NCBI GenBank assembly: GCA_028339355.1
Contig: JAOLBX010000001.1
Location: 62,001 to 126,000 of the forward strand
Length of the DNA stretch: 64,000 nucleotides
DNA from: Bacteroidia bacterium
Lineage (GTDB): Bacteria > Bacteroidota > Bacteroidia > NS11-12g > UBA9320
Direction: 5' to 3'
The notes beneath the pieces were generated by a model. That model was not told where the DNA came from. It searched no databases and worked only from the letters and a program-made list of their open reading frames with translations. Below, piece after piece: positions 18,263 to 27,053 of the stretch. Positions within the stretch are counted from its first letter, which is position 1; each line of letters starts with the position of its first letter. A program made the translations under genes and the position numbers.

Positions 18263-18970
18263 ATGTATTTTGACAAGAACATAAAATTACTCCGTACTAA
18301 AAAAGGTCATTCACAACAAGATCTAGCAGACTCACTGAACTTAACACGCTCCAAATTAAACAGTTACGAGCGAGGAGTGCAACCACCGTTTGACATACAG
18401 ATAGACATTGCTGATTATTTTAACGTAACACTAGATGGACTTGTACGTCATGACTTGTCTAAACTCACTCATTTTAAGCTGTCACAAATTCTAAAAGGTA
18501 GCGAGGCTGATGTGAGAGGCAGGAAACTCCGCCTACTGACTGTAAGTGTAGATGCAAATGACGAAGAGAATATAGAAATAGTCAGTATGAAAGCTCAAGC
18601 GGGATACACTGGAGGATATTCCGACCCTGAATTCATCAAAGATTTACCTAAGTTTAAACTTCCTTTCTTACCAAAAAATAGAACCTATCGTAGCTTCCAA
18701 ATAAAAGGAGACAGCATGCCACCTGTAAGCGAAGGCTCTTGGGTGACTGCTAGTTATCTACAAGATTGGAACGACATAAAAGATGGAGATAATTATATCG
18801 TCGTAACTAAGGACGAAGGCATTATTTTCAAAAGATTGTACAATAATATTAAAGCAGAACAAAACATAACTTTAGTAAGCACCAATAGTGCTTACGCTCC
18901 TTACGTTCTTCATATAGACCAAGTTCTCGAAATTTGGAAATTTGAGACGTGGAACGGGTTTGAGGTATAA
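18263..18970 (+). CDS. XRE-family regulator with S24 (LexA-like) peptidase domain
   Basis: The 235-residue protein has an N-terminal XRE helix-turn-helix (about 5-60: IKLLRTKKGHSQQDLADSLN, then RSKLNSYERGVQPP) and a C-terminal S24 domain. The latter carries the nucleophile Ser151 in IKGDSMPP and the general base Lys190 in IIFKRLY. An Ala113-Gly114 bond in KAQAGYTGG sits 37 residues before the serine, close to LexA geometry, so self-cleavage is possible. It is transcribed away from the mre operon across 232 bases containing inverted repeats, and could control itself, mreB or both. It has no phage neighbours. S24 regulators of this kind are common and mostly uncharacterised in Bacteroidota. Confidence 0.88.
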   Translation: MYFDKNIKLLRTKKGHSQQDLADSLNLTRSKLNSYERGVQPPFDIQIDIADYFNVTLDGLVRHDLSKLTHFKLSQILKGSEADVRGRKLRLLTVSVDANDEENIEIVSMKAQAGYTGGYSDPEFIKDLPKFKLPFLPKNRTYRSFQIKGDSMPPVSEGSWVTASYLQDWNDIKDGDNYIVVTKDEGIIFKRLYNNIKAEQNITLVSTNSAYAPYVLHIDQVLEIWKFETWNGFEV

Positions 18971-19011
18971 AATCAACAAAATACCGACTAAATACATTCT
19001 AGAGCACAAAA

Positions 19012-19047
19012 AAGAGACCGTCTATCATTCCTGAAAAACGGTCTCTT
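19012..19047 (-). terminator. Terminator of the HtrA protease gene
   Basis: Arms AAGAGACCGT (19012-19021) and ACGGTCTCTT (19038-19047) are perfectly complementary. On the minus strand they are followed by TTTTTTG. It lies between convergent genes; the plus side lacks a T-run. Confidence 0.75.
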
Positions 19048-19081
19048 CAACCACTACTAATTACTATGATGATTGCTACGC

Positions 19082-20551
19082 TTAGTCCAATCGGATAGCG
19101 TAAGCTTCTTTGTCTCCTCTAGAGGTTACTCCTTCTATAAGTACAGCTCCTTCTTTATCTTTCAATGCATTTTCGACATCCTTGGTCGTATACATTGGCG
19201 ATTTATCTATACGTGTAATCACAAAACCACTAGGTATTCCTTTCTCTTTCATCGCTCCATTACCAAGCTTAGCTATTTTTACACCATTCTTTATCCTTAA
19301 ATTCAAACGTTCATCTCTACTAATATTTTCAATTTCAGCACCTAATACTTTCTTCTCTTCACGGGCTATAGAGGTACTTATTTCCTTAGCACCATCTTTA
19401 GAGAGCAAGGTTGCATTTATTACCTTCTCCTTTCCGTCCCTTATTATAGTTACATCTACCTTATCTCCGGGATGGTATTTACTTATTTGTTCTTGCAGAG
19501 CAGAGGACTTATCTACTACATTTTCTCCTATTTTTATTATCACATCACCTTCTTTTATTCCTGCCTTGTCGGCACTTCCTCCTTGGCTCACTGCTGGAAT
19601 ATATACACCATCGAGACTTTGTAGACCCTTTTCGTCTGCGAGTTCTTGTGTAATATCCTGAATTCTAACACCCAAAATAGCTCGTTTCACTTCGCCATAA
19701 TCTTTGAGATCCCCTATTATTTTTTTTGCAAGGTTTATCGGAATAGCAAAAGAATAACCCGAGTATGACCCCGTTTGAGAAGCGATAGCCGTATTAATCC
19801 CAATTAACTCCCCACTTGTATTTACTAATGCTCCACCACTATTTCCAGGATTCACTGCAGCATCTGTTTGTATAAAATTCTCTATTGCGTACTCCCCACC
19901 TCGTTCTCTGAGTAAGTTTATATTTCTTCCTTTGGCACTTACTATACCCGCAGTCACTGTACTGGTAAGGTTGAACGGATTACCAACAGCTACAACCCAC
20001 TCTCCTACTTTCAATTCGTCACTATTGCCCATATTGAGAAATGATAAATTACTCTCTTCTATCTTGAGAAGAGCTAAGTCCGTCTCAGGATCTGTACCCA
20101 TAATCTCAGCTACATATGTACGTTTATCATCTAATATCACCTCCACTTTGCTTGCATTATCTACCACATGATTATTAGTAATGATGTATCCATCTTTTTT
20201 AATAATAACCCCAGAACCGGTGGCTTGCTGTGGACCTCTATTAGGCTGTTGAAAATTAGGACCAAAAAAATCCTCAAATGGATTTAACTGCTGACTTCTT
20301 GGACTGCTTTTCATAGTAGTCTTAATGTGTACTACTGCCGGAGTAGAAATATCTGCTACAGAAACGAAGTCCACATCTGGAACATCTGCCAATTTTTCAG
20401 CCAACGTAAATTTGGCATTTTCGTGTTCAGTAAAACTTTGAGGAGCTTCATCTGGTGTAAAAAAACGATTAACTCCTAGGGCAATTAACCCTCCTAGCAC
20501 TGCTATAAACAGTACGCCTAATGCTTTTTTTATATTCATTTTTGATGTCAT
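19082..20551 (-). CDS. HtrA/DegP-family periplasmic serine protease
   Basis: The 489-residue protein has an N-terminal membrane anchor or signal (LGVLFIAVLGGLIALGV), a trypsin-like domain with the triad His128 (TNNHVVD), Asp158 (DPETDLALLK) and Ser238 (GNSGGALV), and two PDZ domains (about 295-385 and 405-489). DegP-type enzymes degrade or refold misfolded envelope proteins and are often under envelope-stress control. The gene faces away from the ECF sigma gene 193 bases upstream, so both could answer to one stress signal; this is inference from position. A second in-frame ATG four codons in is an alternative start. Confidence 0.93.
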   Translation of the reverse strand: MTSKMNIKKALGVLFIAVLGGLIALGVNRFFTPDEAPQSFTEHENAKFTLAEKLADVPDVDFVSVADISTPAVVHIKTTMKSSPRSQQLNPFEDFFGPNFQQPNRGPQQATGSGVIIKKDGYIITNNHVVDNASKVEVILDDKRTYVAEIMGTDPETDLALLKIEESNLSFLNMGNSDELKVGEWVVAVGNPFNLTSTVTAGIVSAKGRNINLLRERGGEYAIENFIQTDAAVNPGNSGGALVNTSGELIGINTAIASQTGSYSGYSFAIPINLAKKIIGDLKDYGEVKRAILGVRIQDITQELADEKGLQSLDGVYIPAVSQGGSADKAGIKEGDVIIKIGENVVDKSSALQEQISKYHPGDKVDVTIIRDGKEKVINATLLSKDGAKEISTSIAREEKKVLGAEIENISRDERLNLRIKNGVKIAKLGNGAMKEKGIPSGFVITRIDKSPMYTTKDVENALKDKEGAVLIEGVTSRGDKEAYAIRLD

Positions 20552-20631
20552 TTATTTTGCTAAATTATATTTTACAAATACTATTCCAAACTACGATTCA
20601 ATTAAGTCTGACAATTCGTGCAATAATTCGT

Positions 20632-20639
20632 TAAATTTG
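20632..20639 (+). promoter_or_regulatory. -7 promoter element of the sigma factor operon
   Basis: TAAATTTG is a perfect match to the Bacteroidota -7 consensus, about 105 bases before the sigma gene. The leader is therefore long compared with other genes here. No clear TTG -33 is present. Confidence 0.45.
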
Positions 20640-20744
20640 CCACACAAAGAACCATCGCTAGTCTAATGTATCAAACGGTCGAAACATCATTTAAGTTACA
20701 CGTCATTTACCTTTCTCGATTAAGCGGCATTAACTATCTACAAA

Positions 20745-21308
20745 ATGTTTGGTATAGGTAAGCTAGCTGAACATAACGTACTAGAGCGAATAAAGCAAGG
20801 AGATGAGCAGATGCTGGTCCACTTGTATAAAGAGCATCACACGATGGTTAAAAATTTCATATTAAAAAATAGCGGAACAGTAGATGCAGTAGATGACATA
20901 ATGCAAGATAGCGTAATTGCTGTCTGGAAAAATGTCAACAAACCTAATTTTTTACTTCAAGCTAAGCTGAGCACATACCTAATGGCTATTGCCAAAAACC
21001 TATGGTTCAAAGAGCTAAAGAAAAAAAGCAGATTCAAATTAGTAGATGAGACTAATCATCTGGCAGGAGGTAGTGAAGAGATGAATCTCAATTTAGACAA
21101 AGCTCTAATCGTGCAGTTAGTTCAAGACATGGATGAAACTTGTAGACGACTACTGTCTTATTTTTACTTTGATGGACTCAGCACAAAGGTGATTGCTGAA
21201 AAACTAGAATTTGCCAATGCAAATACTGTGAAAAGTAAAAAGTACCAATGTTTCAAAAAACTGCAAGGTACTGTGCTTTCCAAATATTCTAAAGAAGACT
21301 TACTCTGA
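20745..21308 (+). CDS. ECF-type RNA polymerase sigma factor
   Basis: The 187-residue protein has sigma-70 region 2 at about 20-95 (LVHLYKEHHTMVKNFILKN, DDIMQDSVIAVWKNV, KLSTYLMAIAKNLWFKELKK) and region 4 at about 120-180 (MDETCRRLLSYFYFDGLSTK, then an AEKLEFANANTVKSKKYQCF recognition helix). It lacks region 3, which defines the ECF class. Its stop overlaps the next ATG by one base (TGATG), so the downstream probable anti-sigma factor is co-translated, the usual arrangement for a sigma/anti-sigma pair. The regulon is not visible. The start is the first ATG. Confidence 0.92.
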   Translation: MFGIGKLAEHNVLERIKQGDEQMLVHLYKEHHTMVKNFILKNSGTVDAVDDIMQDSVIAVWKNVNKPNFLLQAKLSTYLMAIAKNLWFKELKKKSRFKLVDETNHLAGGSEEMNLNLDKALIVQLVQDMDETCRRLLSYFYFDGLSTKVIAEKLEFANANTVKSKKYQCFKKLQGTVLSKYSKEDLL

Positions 21309-22387
21309 TGATGGACGAAAATACATATCTTCTTATCAACGATTATCTCGACGGAAGTCTCAAAGGAAGAGCTTTAGACAAGTTCAAAACAGAACTAAAA
21401 ACTGATTCTGTACTTCAAGAAGCGGTAGCAGAACAAGAAGCTATAATAGCTGCTATACAATCCGCTAGAGAACAAGAACTAAAATCGTATCTCAACCAAA
21501 ATCTATCTAAGAAAACAAAGATATTCAGTTTTTCACCTAAGCTAAAAATAGGATTAGCTACAGCCGCTGCTATTGCATTGTTGGTGGTAGTATTTACTAA
21601 TATTTCGCCACGATTTGCTGATAAAGATGTAACTACATCTGAAGATATAAAAGAAAGCCCCAGCGAGGATTTCAATGAAAATAAAGTTCCCGCAGACTCA
21701 TCATCTACTAAAGAGGGCAACTCACTAGCAAATAAAGAAACAACCGAAATAGATACACAGACTTTGGCGGTCGTAACTCCTCAACCTCAAGTTACAGAAG
21801 ACGTAACCATCCTGGAGAATGAAGAAAAATTTGATTCGGACTTGGAAGATAAGATAGTAGAAATACTCGATACTGCAGTTGAAAAAGACCTTGTTGAAGC
21901 AAATACAACTCAAGGAGCTAAACCTAAGGCTCTAGAAAAAAAGGAAGAAGAAATTGTGGTGTCAGACAAGCTATTGACTTCTCGTTTTTACACTGTCAGT
22001 AGTATTAGTCCAGATTTTTCTGAAACTATATCAACTGAAACTGTCAGCGAAATAGAAGTTGCTACTACATCCAAACGCAGAGATAGAAAGAAAAAGGTAA
22101 AAGCAGCATCTGAATCTCTTGAAAACTCCAGCGATAAAGTTACTGCAAGCAGAAACGTAAACGTAGAATACTGGCAAAGTGTAGTAAACTACAAAGGATA
22201 TAAATACGATGGTGCCAAGGTTCAGCTATATGGTATGGAGCAATCCAAACCTATCTCATTCAAGGAGTTAGACGACAGACTCTATCTCTCCTTGAACGGC
22301 AAACAGTATTTCTTAGAAAAAAATAAAAAGTATAATCGTATGGTTGAAGTAACCAATTCTACTTTACTAAAAGTTCTTAATGACTAA
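21308..22387 (+). CDS. Probable membrane-bound anti-sigma factor
   Basis: The 359-residue protein has a short cytoplasmic head (ENTYLLINDYLDGSLKGRALD) resembling the N-terminus of anti-sigma factors but without a His/Cys zinc motif, and a single transmembrane helix near residues 80-98 (IGLATAAAIALLVVVF). A long acidic Ser/Thr/Glu-rich linker leads to a C-terminal block from about 280 on (VEYWQSVVNYKGYKYDGAKV to FLEKNKKYNRM) that would lie in the periplasm. The architecture and one-base overlap with the ECF sigma gene support an anti-sigma role. The C-terminal domain is unrecognised and may be the sensor. An ATG one codon later is equally possible. Confidence 0.65.
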   Translation: MMDENTYLLINDYLDGSLKGRALDKFKTELKTDSVLQEAVAEQEAIIAAIQSAREQELKSYLNQNLSKKTKIFSFSPKLKIGLATAAAIALLVVVFTNISPRFADKDVTTSEDIKESPSEDFNENKVPADSSSTKEGNSLANKETTEIDTQTLAVVTPQPQVTEDVTILENEEKFDSDLEDKIVEILDTAVEKDLVEANTTQGAKPKALEKKEEEIVVSDKLLTSRFYTVSSISPDFSETISTETVSEIEVATTSKRRDRKKKVKAASESLENSSDKVTASRNVNVEYWQSVVNYKGYKYDGAKVQLYGMEQSKPISFKELDDRLYLSLNGKQYFLEKNKKYNRMVEVTNSTLLKVLND

Positions 22388-23153
22388 AAACATTCAATTT
22401 TATAAATACCAAGGTACTGGAAACGACTTTGTTATTACATCAGATATCTATGATATCACTACTGAGCAAATCGTGAAGCTTTGTGACAGAAAGTACGGAA
22501 TAGGTGCTGATGGCCTTATCGTAATGCGAAAGTCAGAGAATGTAGATTTTGAAATGATGTATTACAATGATGATGGTACAGAAAGTTTCTGTGGAAACGG
22601 AAGTCGATGTGCAGTGATGCATGCTAAGCATTTAGGATGGATAGAGGACCAATGTACTTTTGATTCGAATGATGGCGAGCATCTAGGAATCATCGAAGAA
22701 GATATTGTAAACCTACAAATGCACGATGTAGATATGGTGTTAGTAGAAGATGAAGGATACATTCTCAACACAGGGTCTCCACACTACATTGCTTACACAG
22801 AAGAGATAGATGAACTTGATTTAATAACAGCTGCACACGCTATACGGTATAATGACACTTTTAATGAGACGGGCATCAATGTAAACTACCTCGAAGCACG
22901 CAATGGCATACTCTACATTAGAACATACGAGCGAGGTATAGAGGACGAGACACTAAGCTGTGGAACCGGAGTAACTGCTGCAGCAATTGCCCATTATCTT
23001 GAAAAAGAAAGTACGCTAAAAAAGTACTCGCAAAAACTGCAGACCAAAGGAGGACCACTTACCGTTACCTTTGAAAAAAAGAAGCAAACCTTTGAAAACA
23101 TCTACCTCTGCGGACCCGCAGTACGCGTTTATGAAGGAAACATCAACCTATGA
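22380..23153 (+). CDS. dapF: Diaminopimelate epimerase
   Basis: The 257-residue enzyme interconverts LL- and meso-diaminopimelate in the lysine and peptidoglycan pathway. Both catalytic cysteines are present: Cys71 in FCGNGSRC and Cys194 in LSCGTGVTAA. The substrate motif YQGTGNDFVI is at the N-terminus. The length is normal for the family. Its start overlaps the probable anti-sigma gene by 8 bases and its end overlaps the SanA-like gene by 4, so a biosynthetic cell-wall gene is coupled to a sigma/anti-sigma operon. Confidence 0.96.
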   Translation: MTKNIQFYKYQGTGNDFVITSDIYDITTEQIVKLCDRKYGIGADGLIVMRKSENVDFEMMYYNDDGTESFCGNGSRCAVMHAKHLGWIEDQCTFDSNDGEHLGIIEEDIVNLQMHDVDMVLVEDEGYILNTGSPHYIAYTEEIDELDLITAAHAIRYNDTFNETGINVNYLEARNGILYIRTYERGIEDETLSCGTGVTAAAIAHYLEKESTLKKYSQKLQTKGGPLTVTFEKKKQTFENIYLCGPAVRVYEGNINL

Positions 23154-23785
23154 TTTGGCGGTGGACTAAACGACTTTTTCTTTTAAGTATCCTTGTTGTT
23201 GCATGTGTATTTCTCGCCAACTACACTGTAGCCAATAACGCCAAAAATCAAACTCATAACACTATCAAATCAGCTCCTACAAAGAAAGTAGGTCTATTGC
23301 TCGGTACAGGAAAATTTCTAGGCAGTGGTTACATCAACTTGTTTTACAAATACCGAATAGATGCTACAGTAGCACTGTATAAAGCTGGCAAAATAAAATA
23401 TATACTTATAAGCGGCGACAATAGTAAAAAGGGTTGCGACGAGCCTACAAGCATGAAAGAAGACCTAATGGCTACTGGCATTCCTGAAAAAGCCATCTAC
23501 CTAGACTATGCAGGCTTTAGAACTTTGGACTCTATAATCCGCTGTAAACTGGTTTTTGGTGAGAGTGACATCATCATTATCTCTCAGAAATTTCACAATG
23601 AACGAGCTATCTATATAGCTGAAGCTAATGATATGCGTGCAGACGGATTCAATGCAAAGAGTGTAAGCAAACGCTACGGTGCAAAAACATATGCTCGAGA
23701 ATACCTTGCACGCACCAAAATGTTTTTAGACCTCATATTTGGTAAAGACCCTAAGTTTTTAGGGAAGGAAATTAAGATTGGGTGA
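23150..23785 (+). CDS. SanA/YdcF-like (DUF218) envelope protein
   Basis: The 211-residue protein has one N-terminal membrane helix (RLFLLSILVVACVFLANYTV) and a DUF218 domain: GLLLGTGK near residue 50, YILISGDNSKKGCDEP, EDLMATGIPEKAIYLDYAG and IIIISQKFHNERAIYIA. It resembles SanA, which affects envelope permeability and vancomycin exclusion in enterobacteria, though the biochemical activity of the family is poorly defined. It overlaps dapF by 4 bases (ATGA), which fits an envelope role. It ends the sigma-factor operon. Confidence 0.85.
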   Translation: MIWRWTKRLFLLSILVVACVFLANYTVANNAKNQTHNTIKSAPTKKVGLLLGTGKFLGSGYINLFYKYRIDATVALYKAGKIKYILISGDNSKKGCDEPTSMKEDLMATGIPEKAIYLDYAGFRTLDSIIRCKLVFGESDIIIISQKFHNERAIYIAEANDMRADGFNAKSVSKRYGAKTYAREYLARTKMFLDLIFGKDPKFLGKEIKIG

Positions 23786-23850
23786 TCTATTTTCTATTGT
23801 AGAAACATTCATTTTAATTTAATAAGGAGAACAAATAACCTCTATTCCCT

Positions 23851-23858
23851 TAAATTTG
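23851..23858 (+). promoter_or_regulatory. -7 promoter element of the secreted endonuclease-fold gene
   Basis: TAAATTTG, a perfect consensus, ends 8 bases before the ATG at 23867. This implies a near-leaderless mRNA separate from the dapF operon. Confidence 0.5.
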
Positions 23859-23866
23859 TATCACGA

Positions 23867-25627
23867 ATGACATTCAAAATAACTGCTCTAAAACACCTTC
23901 TGGTACAATCTATTTTATTCTTTTCGATCTATGTCAATGCTCAAAGCCGAATACTGATAGATGGCCTTTATGATGATTGGGTGGATTACCCTTTGTATAC
24001 TGATACATCTAACGATGGCGGAAGTTCTGGTATTGATTTTGGAAAAATTCAGGTATCAAATGACCATGAATTCATATTCTTCTATGTAGAAGTTGGAACT
24101 AACATCAACTTACAAGACTTGAATGACGTAGCGATATACTTAGATATAGACAACAAAGCAAGCACAGGGGTATCTACCAGTGGAATCGGTGCTGATCTTA
24201 TTTACACATTTGGAGATCGTTCTGGCAATTACAATGGCTCAATTATACGTCACGCAGACATAGGTTTAATAACAGCTCCTACGATTACTTCTGACAGGTT
24301 TGAGATTGCGATAAAACGAACCTTCAGTCCTAATGGAAACAACGTATCTATCGGGAATAGCATAAGAATTATCTTTAAAGATAATTCTTCTAACGGAGAC
24401 ATAGCTCCATCTACTAATGGAGGGATCACCTATACTATGTCAGAAGAACAACAGCTCCCTCTGCCAAGTTACTCATTTGATAAACCAGCAAACTCTGACC
24501 TAAGAATCATCTCTTATAATGTGGAACGTGATGGATTTTTTGCGTCCAACAGAGAATCATCTTACAAGCGTATTTTACAAGCAGTGCAACCAGACATTAT
24601 TGGTTTTCAAGAAATCTACGACAACACTTCGAAACAAATAGCAGACCGAGTGGAATCAATGCTACCATCAGGTAGTGGCGAACAGTGGTACTATGCAGGT
24701 GCAGAACCAGACTGCCATGCAATAAGCAGATATCCGATTCTCAAAAGTTCTAAAATAGAAGGTTCAGGAGGCTCCGGCAATGGGGCTTTTTTAATAAATA
24801 TTCCAGATTCTGAAAATGATATGCTACTAGTAGTAGCACATCCACCTTGCTGTACCAATAACACAGGAAGGCAAATAGAAGTAGACCTGATAATGAAATT
24901 CATACGTGACGCAAAGGACGGAAAAGGCCCTATACCAATAGAAGAGGGATCACCTATAATGATAGTAGGCGACATGAACTTTGTAGGTGATGCCGCTCAA
25001 CTCAAAACACTACTAACTGGAGATATTGCAAACGAAACATCTTACGGACCCGATTTTTCTCCAGATAGGAATGGCAGTAACCTGTTAGACAGTAAACTGC
25101 CCACCACCGGTCTTCCTTTTTCATACACTTGGTATTCAGAAAGCAGTTCATTCAGCCCTGGAAAACTAGACTACATATTGTACAGTGGCTCGAACTTAAC
25201 TTTAAATAACGCCTATACATTATTCACTCCTGGCTTGTCTCAGGAAAATCTTAATGCAAATAGATTGCAAAGTAATGATGTACTCATAGCATCAGACCAC
25301 CTGCCTGTCATAGCAGATTTTACTCTGAAGAACAAGGCAGTTAATAGCATTGGAAAATTAGATGATATTTTGATTGGTTTACACATTACTCCAAACCCGT
25401 CTTATGGCACGACAAACATCACGTTTAACAACCCAAAGAATACTATCGTGAGTATACAGCTTATAAACCTAAATGGTAAATCCATAAGTACTATATACGA
25501 TGGAAGACTTACTTCTGGTGAGCAGGTTATTCCTTTAGACGCTGCGGTTTATCCAGCAGGCTCTTATATTTTAAAATTGGTTACTCCAGATGCGATTTAT
25601 TACAAAAAGATTAGTGTTATACACTAG
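23867..25627 (+). CDS. Secreted endonuclease/exonuclease/phosphatase-family protein with T9SS sorting domain
   Basis: The 586-residue protein has a signal peptide ending VNAQ. Residues about 27-195 form a beta-rich domain like CBM9/DOMON modules (LIDGLYDDWVDYPLY, DVAIYLDIDN). Residues about 210-500 form an EEP-fold catalytic domain: LRIISYNVERDG, DIIGFQEIYD, MIVGDMNF (near 367) and the terminal SDHLPVIADF (near 475). The last 80 residues are a type A sorting domain (ITPNPSYGTTNITF to YPAGSYILKLV). It should be exported, trimmed by PorU and released or anchored outside the cell. The substrate (DNA, phosphoester or lipid) cannot be told from motifs alone. Confidence 0.87.
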   Translation: MTFKITALKHLLVQSILFFSIYVNAQSRILIDGLYDDWVDYPLYTDTSNDGGSSGIDFGKIQVSNDHEFIFFYVEVGTNINLQDLNDVAIYLDIDNKASTGVSTSGIGADLIYTFGDRSGNYNGSIIRHADIGLITAPTITSDRFEIAIKRTFSPNGNNVSIGNSIRIIFKDNSSNGDIAPSTNGGITYTMSEEQQLPLPSYSFDKPANSDLRIISYNVERDGFFASNRESSYKRILQAVQPDIIGFQEIYDNTSKQIADRVESMLPSGSGEQWYYAGAEPDCHAISRYPILKSSKIEGSGGSGNGAFLINIPDSENDMLLVVAHPPCCTNNTGRQIEVDLIMKFIRDAKDGKGPIPIEEGSPIMIVGDMNFVGDAAQLKTLLTGDIANETSYGPDFSPDRNGSNLLDSKLPTTGLPFSYTWYSESSSFSPGKLDYILYSGSNLTLNNAYTLFTPGLSQENLNANRLQSNDVLIASDHLPVIADFTLKNKAVNSIGKLDDILIGLHITPNPSYGTTNITFNNPKNTIVSIQLINLNGKSISTIYDGRLTSGEQVIPLDAAVYPAGSYILKLVTPDAIYYKKISVIH

Positions 25628-26003
25628 GGAACTAAGGACAAGTATAACCTAGTATTCTACGGAATCAATATCTATAAATATTGCTGTAAATTTTAAAAAT
25701 TCTCCTATTCATTGAGAATAAAGTTCCTCTGAAGAGCAGCAGATTTATAATGGTGCAGGAAGTGCAAAGAAAAAAGCACGTCTTAAGCAAAAAACAAATA
25801 GGTGCTTCAAGGAAAATTCATTTTTAATTGTTCTAAGGTAAACTGACTATCAGAAGATTAACATTGATAATTTTGAAAAAGAAGTACTGAAAACTGTTGG
25901 GAAGGAAAATTTTAAACTTTGTGATACAAACTTCAAAACATTCATGGAATGCAGCAAAATAATTACTATCCAAAGAGGCTAGAAATTAAACTAAGGCACT
26001 TCC
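25628..26003. other. Gene-poor gap with short uncharacterised open stretches
   Basis: No gene is recognised in this 376-base gap. It holds two adjoining open stretches on the plus strand in different frames: about 25725-25842 (containing EEQQIYNGAGSAKKKARLKQ) and about 25845-25983 (containing NFEKEVLKTVGKENFKLCD). They are lysine-rich and could be remnants of a broken gene or chance frames. The family is unknown. Confidence 0.3.
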
Positions 26004-27053
26004 TTATTTCAAATTAACATCCAAGGCGTCTCTGAGGGCATTGCCCAAAAAATTGAAACTCATAACCAAAAGCATAATACATAGCCCAGGGATAATAGCC
26101 AGATATGCTGCATCAAATACGATGTAATTGTAATGTTCTTTTATCATACTTCCCCAGCTCGGCATAGGAGGTTGTACGCCTAAACCTAAGAAACTCAAAC
26201 CAGCTTCTAATAGTATAGCACTAGCAAAGTTAGCTGCACAGACCACAATAATCGGTGCCATTATATTTGGCAATATATGTTTAAATAGAATTCGAACATC
26301 GCCAAAACCAAGAACTTTGGCCGCTTGGATATACTCCATTTCTTTGATTTGCAATACTTGTCCTCGTACTATACGTGCCAGCTCTACCCACATACTCAGC
26401 CCTATTGCCAAGAATACCTGATATAACCCTTTTTCTTGAAAAGCAAAACTAATAGCAATGGCTATGAGTAGGCTTGGCAAACTCCACACAACGTTAATTA
26501 GCCATAAAATAACAGTATCTACCCAGCCACCAAAATAACCAGCCAATAACCCAAGAGTAGTGCCAATTAGCAGAGTAATAAGCACAGACATAAAACCAAC
26601 TAAAAGAGATATTCTAGCTCCGATTATTATTCTACTAAGTACATCTCTACCATATCTATCCGTACCCAGCCAAAACCGCTTTGTTACTACCTCTGCTTCA
26701 GAAAGAGTTTCAATTTCTAATACCGGCTGCCATATTACTAATCCATTTTTATTGAATCCTGCAAAGCTATCTGGCAGAGCAGCTTTCTGAATGGGTGTGA
26801 AATTATAAATATTGTCTTTTCCGAAAAGCATCCATCCAAAAAAAGTACTTTGGTCATCTGACACATCCAATGGAACCCTCATCATTTGCACCTTAAAACC
26901 AGGTGATTGCAAGGCGATCTCTAAATGTATATTGTTAGCTTGAGGAGTAGAATCTGGTGTAATAAGATACCCTAGAATCGAGATGAAAATCAAAAGACTA
27001 ATGAAGATTAGTCCAAACAATCCAAGTCTATTTTTTGCTATCTTTTTGAACAT
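26004..27053 (-). CDS. ABC transporter permease, OppC/DppC type
   Basis: The 349-residue protein has an N-terminal helix (LGLFGLIFISLLIFISILGY), a soluble insert of about 110 residues and the OppC core starting KRFWLGTDRYGRDVLSRIIIGA. The coupling-helix EAA motif is EYIQAAKVLGFGDVRILFKHILPN, and LGLGVQPPMPSWG follows. Such permeases import oligopeptides or nickel with an OppB partner, two ATPases and a binding protein, none of which is in this window. The start overlaps the O-antigen ligase gene by 26 bases, so it is cotranscribed with polysaccharide genes. In Bacteroidota orphan Opp permeases are often split from the other subunits. Confidence 0.88.
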   Translation of the reverse strand: MFKKIAKNRLGLFGLIFISLLIFISILGYLITPDSTPQANNIHLEIALQSPGFKVQMMRVPLDVSDDQSTFFGWMLFGKDNIYNFTPIQKAALPDSFAGFNKNGLVIWQPVLEIETLSEAEVVTKRFWLGTDRYGRDVLSRIIIGARISLLVGFMSVLITLLIGTTLGLLAGYFGGWVDTVILWLINVVWSLPSLLIAIAISFAFQEKGLYQVFLAIGLSMWVELARIVRGQVLQIKEMEYIQAAKVLGFGDVRILFKHILPNIMAPIIVVCAANFASAILLEAGLSFLGLGVQPPMPSWGSMIKEHYNYIVFDAAYLAIIPGLCIMLLVMSFNFLGNALRDALDVNLK

